From Streptomyces fradiae (GTDB taxonomy: Bacteria; Actinomycetota; Actinomycetes; Streptomycetales; Streptomycetaceae), in contig NZ_CP065958.1 in assembly GCF_041270065.1 (NCBI RefSeq), forward strand, positions 4,650,001 through 4,714,000: a stretch of 64,000 nucleotides of DNA, written 5' to 3'. The notes below the pieces were generated by a model, which worked only from the letters and a program-made list of their open reading frames with translations, did no database searches and was not told where the DNA came from. Below, piece after piece: positions 26,648 to 33,694 of the stretch (positions within the stretch are counted from its first letter, which is position 1; every line of letters starts with the position of its first letter). The position numbers and the translations under genes are program-made.

Positions 26648-27620
26648 GCACGGCCACGGTCTCGCGCACCCGCTCGTCCGGGTCGTCGGCCAGCACCCGC
26701 AGCAGGGCCTCCGCCTCGGGCGTCTCGCGGCGCACCAGGCCCTCGACCACGATGTCGCGGACGTCGGGGTCGGGGTCGCCGGCCAGGTCGGTCAGCAGGG
26801 CGTCGGCGCCGGGGGTGTCGCGGTACGCGATGCTCTCGGCCACGGCTTGTCGTACGGCCGCGTCGGCCGCGTCGTCGGCCAACTCCCGCAGCAGCGCGTC
26901 CACTCCGGGCGTCGACCAGCGCGCCACCGCCCGGGCGAGCTCCTGCCGTACGCCCGCGTCCGGATGCCCGGCGAGCCGCGCGAGCCGGGCCACCGGGCCG
27001 CGCCTGCGGAGCCGGTACCAGCGCAGCGTCTCGCACAACGCGGCTGTGTCGTCGCGGAGTTCGGCCCGGTCGAGCCGGGCGAGCAGCAGGCGGGACGCCG
27101 GCGCGGGACCGTACTCCGGGAGCGCGCGCCGTTCCCGCGTCCGCCGCGCGTTGTACCCGCCGGGCACCTGGCAGGCGTCGCAGGGGCAGGGCGCGGTGCC
27201 GTGCGCGTCGGGCATGTACCGCCAGCCGTTGACCTGCCGCACCTCCCGCACGTACCGGATCTCCCCGCGCCCCACCGCGCGCGGCAGAAACACCTCCCAC
27301 CCCCGCGCGTCCTCCAGCCCCCGTATCCGCCGCACGGCCCCGGCCGCCGTCGTCACCTCGGGCTCCCGCTCCCCGTACCGCCCGACGCTCACCGCCTCCT
27401 CGTCCGGCAGCCGTACGTGCACGGCGACGATCCCCCGCGGCCCGGGCCGCCGGGCCAGCTCGCGCAGCCACTGGTGGGTGAGCGCGTACGACTCCACCAC
27501 GGGAAACATGTACACCCCGCGCCCCGACTTCGCCCCGGGCCCGGGCCCGTGGGCCTTGATCCCGCTGCGCCGGATGCGGGTGGCGTGGACGGCGGGGGTG
27601 AGATGCACGAAGGTCGCCAT
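26634..27620 (-). CDS. HEAT-repeat protein with possible ADP-ribosyltransferase-like N-terminal domain
   Basis: 328 residues. The first 70 residues (FVHLTPAVHATRIRRSGIKA, then GRGVYMFPVVESYALTHQWL) follow the pattern H-x-T, I-x-x-x-G-I, G-V-Y seen in ADP-ribosyltransferase/KptA-like folds; this is inference from pattern only. A middle Cys motif PCPCDACQVPGGYNARR may bind zinc. From about residue 200 come four or five HEAT repeats (VRQELARAVARWSTPGVDALLRELADD and kin, each about 31 residues with an acidic end). Such repeats bind proteins or nucleic acids. No toxin/antitoxin partner is next to it. Overlaps the convergent regulator gene by 14 bases. Confidence 0.75.
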   Translation of the reverse strand: MATFVHLTPAVHATRIRRSGIKAHGPGPGAKSGRGVYMFPVVESYALTHQWLRELARRPGPRGIVAVHVRLPDEEAVSVGRYGEREPEVTTAAGAVRRIRGLEDARGWEVFLPRAVGRGEIRYVREVRQVNGWRYMPDAHGTAPCPCDACQVPGGYNARRTRERRALPEYGPAPASRLLLARLDRAELRDDTAALCETLRWYRLRRRGPVARLARLAGHPDAGVRQELARAVARWSTPGVDALLRELADDAADAAVRQAVAESIAYRDTPGADALLTDLAGDPDPDVRDIVVEGLVRRETPEAEALLRVLADDPDERVRETVAVLTQE

Positions 27621-27633
27621 GCGGCGATGCTAG

Positions 27634-27741
27634 GTGAGGGACTTGACCGCCGCGTGCATGCGCAAGGACCCCCACGAGCGGCCGCCCCTCGGTGACGTCC
27701 TCGCCCACCCGACCTCCCTGCGCTCCTCCGGCCACAAGTAG
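27634..27741 (+). pseudogene. Remnant of a Ser/Thr protein kinase catalytic domain
   Basis: An in-frame stretch of 35 codons between stop codons reads RDLTAACMRKDPHERPPLGD then VLAHP and ends at TAG. This is the end of a eukaryotic-type kinase domain (subdomain XI: Cys/Leu-x-x-K-D-P-x-x-R-P); compare LVTACLAKDAADRPTAAEV in the intact kinase at 45706-47943. Nothing else of a kinase is present upstream, where the HEAT gene begins on the other strand, so it is a decayed 3' fragment. Confidence 0.6.
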
Positions 27742-27807
27742 ACGTTCCGATGACCGACGGCGACGTGGGCGGACAGGTCCTTCTCGGGCCGCAGCCCGTC
27801 CGCCCGG

Positions 27808-28008
27808 CTAGCCCGCCAGAGCCGCCATCCACAGGTAGACGACCGCGAGCACCGCGCCCGTGCCGATCGCGAGGGCGGCGATCAGTGCGCAGCCGAGAGT
27901 CCCGGTCGTCGTGGCGATCGCCGTCCAGGCGAAGCGGGTTACGCGGTCGGCGCGCCGGACGGCGTCCTCGCAGGCGCGGTCGTCGTACCAGGCGTCGCGA
28001 TCGTTCAC
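27808..28008 (-). CDS. Small membrane protein, unknown function
   Basis: 66 residues: a charged N-terminus (NDRDAWYDDRACEDAVRRAD) and two hydrophobic segments (FAWTAIATTTGTLGCALIA and GTGAVLAVVYLWMAALAG). The GTG start overlaps the stop of the upstream membrane-protein gene as GTGA, which supports it being real and co-translated. Confidence 0.65.
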   Translation of the reverse strand: MNDRDAWYDDRACEDAVRRADRVTRFAWTAIATTTGTLGCALIAALAIGTGAVLAVVYLWMAALAG

Positions 28009-28670
28009 GGCTGCTCGCCGGTGCAGGTGTAAAAGTCGCAGCGGTAGACGTGGACGACTCCGGGGAGGTCGGCGATCTCGTCCCTCAGGTCGCTCTCGGT
28101 CCGGCCGCGAGTGAAGGTCTCCGGCATGTTCACGTCGACGACCGGTTGCCCGGCGCGCTCGTAGACCTGCACATCGGTGGCGCCGTAGTCCCACAGCCGC
28201 TCCGTGCTCTGGTTGAACTGCGGGTCGCGGGCGCGGTCCATGGAGTCCACGGTGGCGCGGAAGTAGGGCGGCGGTTCGTTGTCGGGGTCGACCTGGTTCA
28301 TCTGATGGAGGCTCAGGGCGAGAGCCGCCGCGGCGACGAGGGGCGTGATCGCGGAGAACCAGGGCCCCGGCCGGCTGCCGCTGCCGGGTCCCACGAAGGC
28401 CGCGATCACCAGGATCAGGGCGGCCGGTACGAACAGGAACATGCCGATCACGGCGCCCACCAACGTCCACACCAGCAGGCCGAGCCCGGTGACGAGGCAG
28501 ACCCGGGCGCAGATCTTCGGGCTCTCCGCCATCGGCAGCGGCAGGAGGGTCACCACCGCCGTGACCAGGAACAACCCGCCCAGGAGCGGCGCTGCCACCA
28601 GCCCCAGAAGGGCGGTGAGCCCCGCCACCACGACCCCCGCGACGACCCACCCCCGCTGCCGGGTGGACAC
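28005..28670 (-). CDS. Membrane protein of unknown function
   Basis: 221 residues. Four hydrophobic segments occupy residues 1-115 (GWVVAGVVVAGLTALLGLV, GLFLVTAVVTLLPLPM, GLGLLVWTLVGAVIGMFLFV, ILVIAAFVG) and a further one near 125-140; the C-terminal 80 residues are a hydrophilic domain with DVQVYERAGQPVVDVNMPET and two cysteines near the end (CDFYTC). GTG 28670 has GGAAGG seven bases upstream; ATG 28688, close behind an 11-G tract on this strand, is the alternative. Two 14-bp palindromes lie upstream. Confidence 0.75.
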   Translation of the reverse strand: MSTRQRGWVVAGVVVAGLTALLGLVAAPLLGGLFLVTAVVTLLPLPMAESPKICARVCLVTGLGLLVWTLVGAVIGMFLFVPAALILVIAAFVGPGSGSRPGPWFSAITPLVAAAALALSLHQMNQVDPDNEPPPYFRATVDSMDRARDPQFNQSTERLWDYGATDVQVYERAGQPVVDVNMPETFTRGRTESDLRDEIADLPGVVHVYRCDFYTCTGEQP

Positions 28671-28695
28671 TCTCCGACCTTCCTCCATCGTCCTT

Positions 28696-28706
28696 CCCCC
28701 CCCCCC
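28696..28706. repeat. Homopolymeric C11/G11 tract
   Basis: Eleven C on the plus strand between the membrane-protein gene and the twin palindromes. On the transcribed minus strand it is G11 just ahead of the candidate starts, a site prone to slippage. Confidence 0.9.
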
Positions 28707-28712
28707 TCACGA

Positions 28713-28746
28713 TTGAACGCGTTCAAGTCATCTTGAACGCGTTCAA
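28713..28746. promoter_or_regulatory. Tandem operator: two perfect 14-bp palindromes TTGAACGCGTTCAA
   Basis: Copies at 28713-28726 and 28733-28746 are identical and separated by six bases, so their centres are 20 bp apart (two helical turns, same DNA face). They lie between the divergent membrane-protein gene and the barstar-domain gene. The 12-bp core TGAACGCGTTCA also occurs within the Rex-type operator TGTGAACGCGTTCACA, but the outer bases differ, so a TetR/GntR-type or other repressor is equally possible. No regulator gene is immediately adjacent. Confidence 0.8.
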
Positions 28747-28815
28747 GGTAGCACTCGGCGGTGCCGAGAGGGAGTCGGATGGCGTCGATAGGATCGAGGC
28801 CCAGGGAGTGGTGTG

Positions 28816-29634
28816 ATGAAGACATCGAGGCGGGGCGGCGAGGGCTGGACGTACGCGCTGACCGCGGACGAGGACGACGCCGACTTCTGGGGCTTCGCCC
28901 GCGACGCCGAAGGGCTGTTCACCCCGCTGCCGGATACGCCGTCGGACACGGAGGAGGGCGCACGTCGCGTGCGCCTCGTGGGCTGCCGAGCGCAGGGCGG
29001 TCTCCTGAAGAGCCTGGCTCACGTCGGCGGCCGTCGCGCCGTGGCGGGGAACGCCTGGGTCGAGCTCCTCGACGCCGAGGGCGTCACCATGGGCTCGTAC
29101 TTCGTCAACGACGTCACGTTGACCGACGTCCAGCCCTCCGCCCACGGCGCCGATCTCGTCGACCTGACGACGACGCTTTGGTGCGAGAACGCCCTGCCCG
29201 GCGCGGACGCCATCTGGGACCTGGTCCGCACGGGGCGGCTGAACCGCACCGGCATGTGGCACGGTCTCGCCCCCGAGGGGCGACGCGCGTGGCTGTCGGT
29301 GGCACTGTGGTCCCACACGTACCGACGCCGGGGAAAGCCCGACGCGCCCGCGGGGCAGACGTTCACCCTGGACGGCCGGCACGTCGTCGACCGCGACAGC
29401 TTCTACTGCGCGATCGGCGAGGCCGTCAACGGGCCCGGCGGGTACTTCGGGTGGAACCTCGACGCGCTGGATGACTGCCTGAGGGGCGGTTGGGGTGCCG
29501 CCGCTCCCTTCACCCTGCTGTGGGACTCCTCCGCCCGGGCGAGGGAGCGGTGGGCTGAGTACGACGCCGGGCTGTTCGACGAGCTCCGGGAGATCTTCGA
29601 GGAGCGGGGCGTGAGCGTCGTCCTTCGGCGGTAG
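28816..29634 (+). CDS. Protein with C-terminal barstar (RNase-inhibitor) domain
   Basis: 272 residues. The last 95 residues match the barstar fold: FTLDGRHVVDRDSFYCAIGE, GYFGWNLDALDDCLRGGWG and FDELREIFEERGVSVVLR. The first 170 residues (KTSRRGGEGWTYALTADEDD ... MGSYFVNDVTLTDVQPS) are a separate domain I do not recognise that accompanies barstar domains in Streptomyces. Barstar proteins bind and block secreted ribonucleases; no barnase-like gene is in the window. ATG 28816 has GGGAG eight bases upstream. Probably controlled by the twin palindromes 70 bases before it. Confidence 0.85.
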   Translation: MKTSRRGGEGWTYALTADEDDADFWGFARDAEGLFTPLPDTPSDTEEGARRVRLVGCRAQGGLLKSLAHVGGRRAVAGNAWVELLDAEGVTMGSYFVNDVTLTDVQPSAHGADLVDLTTTLWCENALPGADAIWDLVRTGRLNRTGMWHGLAPEGRRAWLSVALWSHTYRRRGKPDAPAGQTFTLDGRHVVDRDSFYCAIGEAVNGPGGYFGWNLDALDDCLRGGWGAAAPFTLLWDSSARARERWAEYDAGLFDELREIFEERGVSVVLRR

Positions 29635-29643
29635 CCTGCCCGC

Positions 29644-30096
29644 GTGGCGGGGACCTGGGATGAGCAGCAACTGATCGCGGACGGCTTCGAGCGGGTGTAC
29701 GCCGAGTCGGACTGGTACGACGGACCGCGCGCCGGCCTTGCCGACATCGGCGGGAGGCCGCACTACTTCCAGAGCGACGAGTACGACCACGCCGACGAGG
29801 CCGATCAATACCAGGTCTGGCCCGCGAGCGAGGCCGCGGTGGGGCTGGAACGCGAGCAATGGGCGATCTTCGCCAGGTGGAACGAGCGTAGTGAGGCCGG
29901 TGAGGTCGGTCCGGAGAGTCATCCGGGCCGCGGCGGGATCGACGCCCGTTACGACGAACTGGAGCAGCTGCTTGCCCCGCACCGCCAGGCGCCGGACGAC
30001 ACGCGGCGGTTGGTGGGCGAGTTGCGGTTCGTTGAAGGGGCCCGCTACCGGGTCGATGGGCTCGACTACTGGATGCGGTGGCGCTCGAGCAGGTAG
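29644..30096 (+). CDS. Conserved acidic protein of unknown function
   Basis: 150 residues, acidic, rich in Trp and Tyr (WDEQQLIADGFERVYAESDW, GGRPHYFQSDEYD, LEREQWAIFARWNER). Similar small proteins are frequent in Streptomyces but I know no function. The GTG start follows the barstar-gene stop by nine bases, so it may be a co-expressed partner. Confidence 0.65.
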   Translation: MAGTWDEQQLIADGFERVYAESDWYDGPRAGLADIGGRPHYFQSDEYDHADEADQYQVWPASEAAVGLEREQWAIFARWNERSEAGEVGPESHPGRGGIDARYDELEQLLAPHRQAPDDTRRLVGELRFVEGARYRVDGLDYWMRWRSSR

Positions 30097-30174
30097 CGGG
30101 ACGTGGTCGGCTTGTGTCATCGCGGGCGATAACTCCGGCGACGTCGGCGATCGCCACCGGGATACTCGTCACCC

Positions 30175-30969
30175 ATGGATGAGGTCGAGGTCGTCGTCGC
30201 CCATTCCGAGCGCGCGACCCTGCGCGTCGGCGACGTGTTCCTGAAGGTGGACGCCGATCAGGCGCGTATCGACGTCGAGGTCGAGGCGATGTCTCGCGCG
30301 CCGGTCCCGACCCCGGAGGTCCTGTGGCGCAAGCCGCCCGTGCTCGCGATCGCCGCACTCCCGGGGGCGCCGCTCGGGCGCCTCGGCGGGGCGTCGAGCG
30401 GGGCGTCGACCGGACCGTCGAGCGGGTCGTCGGCGGCGTGGGCCGCGGCGGGTGCCGCCATCCGTACGCTGCACGACGCGCCGCTGCCGCCCTGGCCGGG
30501 CCGGGCAGGCCGGAGCAGCGTCGCGCTGGCGGCGGAACTCGACGCCGAGTGCGAGTTGCTCGTGACCAGGGGCCTCCTCCCCGCCGACCTGGTCACCCGT
30601 AACCGCCGGGTCGCCCAGGCCGCGCTCCGGCCGTGGACTCCGGCGTTCACGCACGGCGACCTGCAGATCGCGCACGTCTTCGTCGAAGGCGACGAGGTGA
30701 CGGGCATCATCGACTGGTCCGAGGCGGGCCAGGGCGATCCCCTGTACGACCTCGCCACCTTCACGCTCGGACACGAGGAGCGCCTCGACGACGTCCTCGC
30801 CGGCTACGGCCAAGGCCACGGCTACGGCCACGGCACCGAGGTCGACCTCGACGTGATCCGCGCGTGGTGGGCGTTGCGGAGCCTGCTGGCGGTTCGCTGG
30901 CTGATCGAGCACGGCTTCGACCCCTTCGCACCGGGCTGCGAGGTCGACGTGCTGAAGTCCCGGATGTGA
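30175..30969 (+). CDS. Aminoglycoside-phosphotransferase-family kinase
   Basis: 264 residues. The C-terminal half has the APH/choline-kinase catalytic pattern: FTHGDLQIAHVFVEG (catalytic Asp in HGD) and GIIDWSEAGQGDPLYDLA (metal-binding Asp), then a helical end with WWALRSLLAVRWLIEHG. The N-terminal lobe is short, with VFLKVDAD supplying the likely ATP-binding Lys, and a Gly/Ser/Ala-rich stretch at about residues 65-85. The family phosphorylates aminoglycosides, choline, homoserine or other small molecules; the substrate is not evident and resistance should not be assumed. Confidence 0.85.
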   Translation: MDEVEVVVAHSERATLRVGDVFLKVDADQARIDVEVEAMSRAPVPTPEVLWRKPPVLAIAALPGAPLGRLGGASSGASTGPSSGSSAAWAAAGAAIRTLHDAPLPPWPGRAGRSSVALAAELDAECELLVTRGLLPADLVTRNRRVAQAALRPWTPAFTHGDLQIAHVFVEGDEVTGIIDWSEAGQGDPLYDLATFTLGHEERLDDVLAGYGQGHGYGHGTEVDLDVIRAWWALRSLLAVRWLIEHGFDPFAPGCEVDVLKSRM

Positions 30970-30993
30970 GACGCCCATCGCGGTCGGGCTTTC

Positions 30994-31818
30994 TCAGGCG
31001 GCCGGTGCCTCTGCCGGGCGGCAGTCGCGGCAATGGCCGGGGGCGGGGGAGCGGAAGGCGCGGTCGCAGGTGTCGCAGTTCTGGAGGGGGATGGGGGCGG
31101 CGGCTGCCGGTTTGGTGGGGAGGCGGGGTGGGAGGAGGGCCGTGAGGCGGTGGGTGAGGAGGCCGGCCGGGTGGGCGAGGTCGGCGGGGAGGTTCGCGGA
31201 GAGGGTGCGGCGGATGGCGTCGGGGCGGGCGCCCCGGTCGAGCCAGGCCGTGACCCCTGGTGCCAGGCGCTCGATGTCGCGCTCGGAGAGCAGCAGCCGG
31301 GGGTCGTGGACGCGCAGGCCCGCGAGGAGTTCCGCGGCGGCGCGGTGGCGTTCCGCGAGCGGGATCGGGGGCGGCGGCGGAGCCGGGCGCGGAGCCGGGC
31401 TCGGAGCCGGAGGTGCGGGCTTCTCCCGTACGGGCGGCGGGGACGGGGGCCGGGGCGGCGTCTTGCGTACGGGCTCGGGCTCAGCCCCCGGCCGGTTGTA
31501 CGAGACCGTACGGTGCACGAACCGCCCGTCCGGCAGCCGCTCCCTGAAGCGCTTCAGATAGCCGACGGCCTCCAGCTCCCGCATGGCGCGGGCGATGCAC
31601 AGCTCGCTGTTCGGACACTGGGCGGCGATCGCCTTGATTCCGACGGAGGCCCCGGCGGGCAGCGACTCGAGGTAGAGCGCCAGCCCCCGCGCCTGCAGGG
31701 AGAGCTTGCGGTGCTGGGCGAGATCGTTGCCGACCACCACATAGCGCGTGGTGAGCCGGACATTGACGTGAATGAGCCCGGAGGCGCGCGAGGGCGCGCT
31801 AGGGTGCTTGAAAGCCAT
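30994..31818 (-). CDS. Helix-turn-helix DNA-binding protein with C-terminal zinc ribbon
   Basis: 274 residues. The N-terminal winged-helix part (LIHVNVRLTTRYVVVGNDLA, then LSLQARGLALYLESLPAG and RAMRELEAVGYLKRFRERLP, residues about 12-105) is shared by a large Streptomyces family linked to plasmid-replication-like or conjugation-related proteins. A long Pro-rich linker (about 125-165) follows, and the C-terminus has CDTCDRAF and HCRDCR, a four-Cys zinc ribbon. ATG 31818 gives the family N-terminus MAFKHPSAPSRASGLIHV. Confidence 0.8.
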   Translation of the reverse strand: MAFKHPSAPSRASGLIHVNVRLTTRYVVVGNDLAQHRKLSLQARGLALYLESLPAGASVGIKAIAAQCPNSELCIARAMRELEAVGYLKRFRERLPDGRFVHRTVSYNRPGAEPEPVRKTPPRPPSPPPVREKPAPPAPSPAPRPAPPPPPIPLAERHRAAAELLAGLRVHDPRLLLSERDIERLAPGVTAWLDRGARPDAIRRTLSANLPADLAHPAGLLTHRLTALLPPRLPTKPAAAAPIPLQNCDTCDRAFRSPAPGHCRDCRPAEAPAA

Positions 31819-32032
31819 CGGGAAGGTACTGCTTCCTCGTTGGTCAGGCCCTCGATCGGGATGCCAGTCCCGGCCGGGGGCCGACGTATGTCTGGAGTTG
31901 TCGCGGCGAGCATATGCCAGGCAACCGGCAACAAATCCAGTCCAGTTGGCCCAAGTCACCCATGTGAGTGATGGTGGGTGAGGGGGAGGCTGGAGGGGTT
32001 GGGTCAGGGATTTCCCCGGGATTAAAACCCTT

Positions 32033-32069
32033 ACGTCGTGGGTCACCGCGACGCGGGCGTCCACGACGT
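32033..32069 (-). terminator. Terminator after the anti-sigma-like ATPase gene
   Basis: ACGTCGTGG and CCACGACGT form 9-bp perfect arms with a 19-base loop; on the minus strand they are followed by AAGGGTTTTAAT. It lies 23 bases after the stop of the ATPase gene. The rest of the gap 31819-32032 shows no further feature. Confidence 0.5.
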
Positions 32070-32091
32070 GGTCGCCACGACGGGGCGCCGC

Positions 32092-32490
32092 TTACAGCAG
32101 GGCCAGCTCCGCCCACACCGTCTTGCGCGGTACGGGACCGAGCCGTACGCCCCACTCCCGCGCGAGCCCCTCCACGATCCGCAGCCCGCACCCCGCCGCC
32201 GCGACGGGCAGCCGGTCACCCCGCGTGTCGGTGACCTCGACACGGAGAGTGCCCGTGAGCACGAAGAGCCCGAGTCGAAAGTCCCGGCCGGGCACGCGGC
32301 CGTGCGTGACGGCGTTCGCGGCGAGCTCGGCGACGATCTGGGCGGCGGGCTCCGTGAGGTGGTCAAGGCCCCAGGAACGCAGCTGCTCGACGGCGAGCAG
32401 CCGGGCGAGACGGGCGCCGCGCGGGGTGGCGGAGAGCTGAATTCCGAATTGGCGTACGGACGCCACGAGTTGGGTGGGTTCCTGATTCAT
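32092..32490 (-). CDS. Anti-sigma-factor-type (RsbW-like) ATP-binding protein
   Basis: 132 residues, a GHKL ATPase domain alone: the N-box in IVAELAANAVTHG, and the G1/G2 region RVEVTDTRGDRLPVAAAGCG with GLRIVEGLA. Stand-alone domains of this type are numerous in Streptomyces; in WhiJ/AbaA-like clusters they sit beside an XRE regulator and a DUF397 protein, as here. It may bind a sigma factor or antagonise the neighbouring regulator. Divergent from the XRE gene, 143 bases apart. Confidence 0.88.
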   Translation of the reverse strand: MNQEPTQLVASVRQFGIQLSATPRGARLARLLAVEQLRSWGLDHLTEPAAQIVAELAANAVTHGRVPGRDFRLGLFVLTGTLRVEVTDTRGDRLPVAAAGCGLRIVEGLAREWGVRLGPVPRKTVWAELALL

Positions 32491-32550
32491 GTCACCCAGC
32501 GTGGCGGGATGTGCTTACGCTGCCCATCGAACATGCCCTTACGTACGGTT

Positions 32551-32586
32551 ACTGTCTTGAGACTGTCCGGTCGTGTCTCGACTGTC
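32551..32586. promoter_or_regulatory. Three ACTGTC repeats in the XRE/ATPase intergenic region
   Basis: ACTGTC occurs at 32551, 32562 and 32581 on the plus strand; TTGAGAC (32557-32563) and GTCTCGA (32575-32581) also form an imperfect inverted repeat. The position between the divergent ATPase and XRE genes suits an autoregulatory site. Confidence 0.35.
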
Positions 32587-32633
32587 TCGGACCGCGCTCC
32601 GGGTAGAGGGCCGCCACGAGGAGGTGGGCACGC

Positions 32634-33500
32634 ATGAGCGTGGACGAGGTGGACGGTGCGGTCGTCGAGGACGCGGGCTGGGAGGTCGATCCCGGCGACG
32701 AGCCGGCCAAGGCCGTCTTGGCCACGGTCGGACGCCAGCTCAGGACCTGGCGGGAGGCCAAGGGCCTACGCGTGGCCGAGTTCGGCGAACTGACCGGTTA
32801 TGGCGAGGACATGATCCGGAAGCTGGAGCGCGGCGAGCGCATCCCCCGCCCGGAGTTCCTGGACAGGGCAGACACCGTGCTGGGAGCGGGCGGGGTCATT
32901 CGGGCCCTGAAGGAGGACGTCATGGAGGTCCGCTACCCGAAGAAGCTGCGGAGCCTGGCGAAGATGGAAGCTCGGGCGGTGGAGTTCTGCATGTACAGCA
33001 ACTACAGCATGCATGGACTTCTGCAGACCGAGGAGTTCTCGCGAGCGCTGCTCAGGACGCGGCGCCCCGCCTACGGCCCGGCTGAACTTGAGCGGCACGT
33101 GACGTCCCGTGTGGCACGTCAAGCAGTGCTGGATCGCATGCCGGGGCCAGAGTTCAGTTTCGTCCAGGAAGAGGTGACGCTGCGGCGCCCCATCGGGGGC
33201 AAGATGGTGCTGCGTGGCCAGCTCGAACATCTGCTGGGGGTCGGTGACTTGCCCAACGTCGAGATCCAGGTGATGCCAACCGAGCGAGCCGATCACCCCG
33301 GCTCGGGCGGGATGATCGAGCTGCTCAAGTTCGGGGACGGCACTGCCGTGGGGCGCTCCGAGGGTCTCTTCAACGGCCGCCCGGTCTCCGACCTCAAACA
33401 GCTTCGGATCTTGGAGCTGCGCCATGGCATTATCCGGGCTCAGGCCCTCACTCCGGGGGAGTCGCGGGCCTTCATCGAGCGACTGCTGGGAGAGACATGA
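32634..33500 (+). CDS. XRE-family regulator with DUF5753 domain (WhiJ-like)
   Basis: 288 residues. A helix-turn-helix at about residues 30-85 (VGRQLRTWREAKGLRVAEFG, MIRKLERGERIPRPEFL), followed by the DUF5753 sensing domain (YSMHGLLQTEEFSRALL, FSFVQEEVTLRRPIGGKMVL, NVEIQVMPTERADHPGSGG). Proteins of this design, for example WhiJ, act in Streptomyces development together with a small DUF397 partner. ATG with GAGGAGG upstream; its stop overlaps the DUF397 start as ATGA. Confidence 0.93.
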   Translation: MSVDEVDGAVVEDAGWEVDPGDEPAKAVLATVGRQLRTWREAKGLRVAEFGELTGYGEDMIRKLERGERIPRPEFLDRADTVLGAGGVIRALKEDVMEVRYPKKLRSLAKMEARAVEFCMYSNYSMHGLLQTEEFSRALLRTRRPAYGPAELERHVTSRVARQAVLDRMPGPEFSFVQEEVTLRRPIGGKMVLRGQLEHLLGVGDLPNVEIQVMPTERADHPGSGGMIELLKFGDGTAVGRSEGLFNGRPVSDLKQLRILELRHGIIRAQALTPGESRAFIERLLGET

Positions 33501-33694
33501 TCCGCAAGGCCGAGTTGGCGTGGTTCAAGAGCAGCTACAGCAGTAACAGCGAAGGCGATGACTGCGTCGAGGTCGCCACCACCCCCGGCACCGTCCACGT
33601 CCGCGACTCCAAGGTCGCCGAAGGCGCCCGACTCGCCTTCGGCGTCGGCGCATGGGCCGGGTTCGTCGCCCACGCGTCGCGCGACCATGGGTGA
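33497..33694 (+). CDS. DUF397 small protein (WhiJ partner type)
   Basis: 65 residues with the complete DUF397 signature: WFKSSYSSNSEGDDCVEVA, VHVRDSKV and a C-terminal FGVGAWAGFVA. In characterised clusters this protein associates with the adjacent XRE/DUF5753 regulator. It overlaps the XRE stop by four bases and the next gene by eight. Confidence 0.93.
   Translation: MIRKAELAWFKSSYSSNSEGDDCVEVATTPGTVHVRDSKVAEGARLAFGVGAWAGFVAHASRDHG

Noticed and set aside
28713-28746. Rex binding sites (NADH sensing)
   Set aside because: Only the 12-bp core matches; the outer TG/CA pairs of the Rex site are replaced by T/A. Kept as an unassigned operator.
30175-30969. Aminoglycoside resistance gene
   Set aside because: The phosphotransferase fold is clear, but the family also includes kinases for choline, homoserine and others; no drug-specific residues can be argued.
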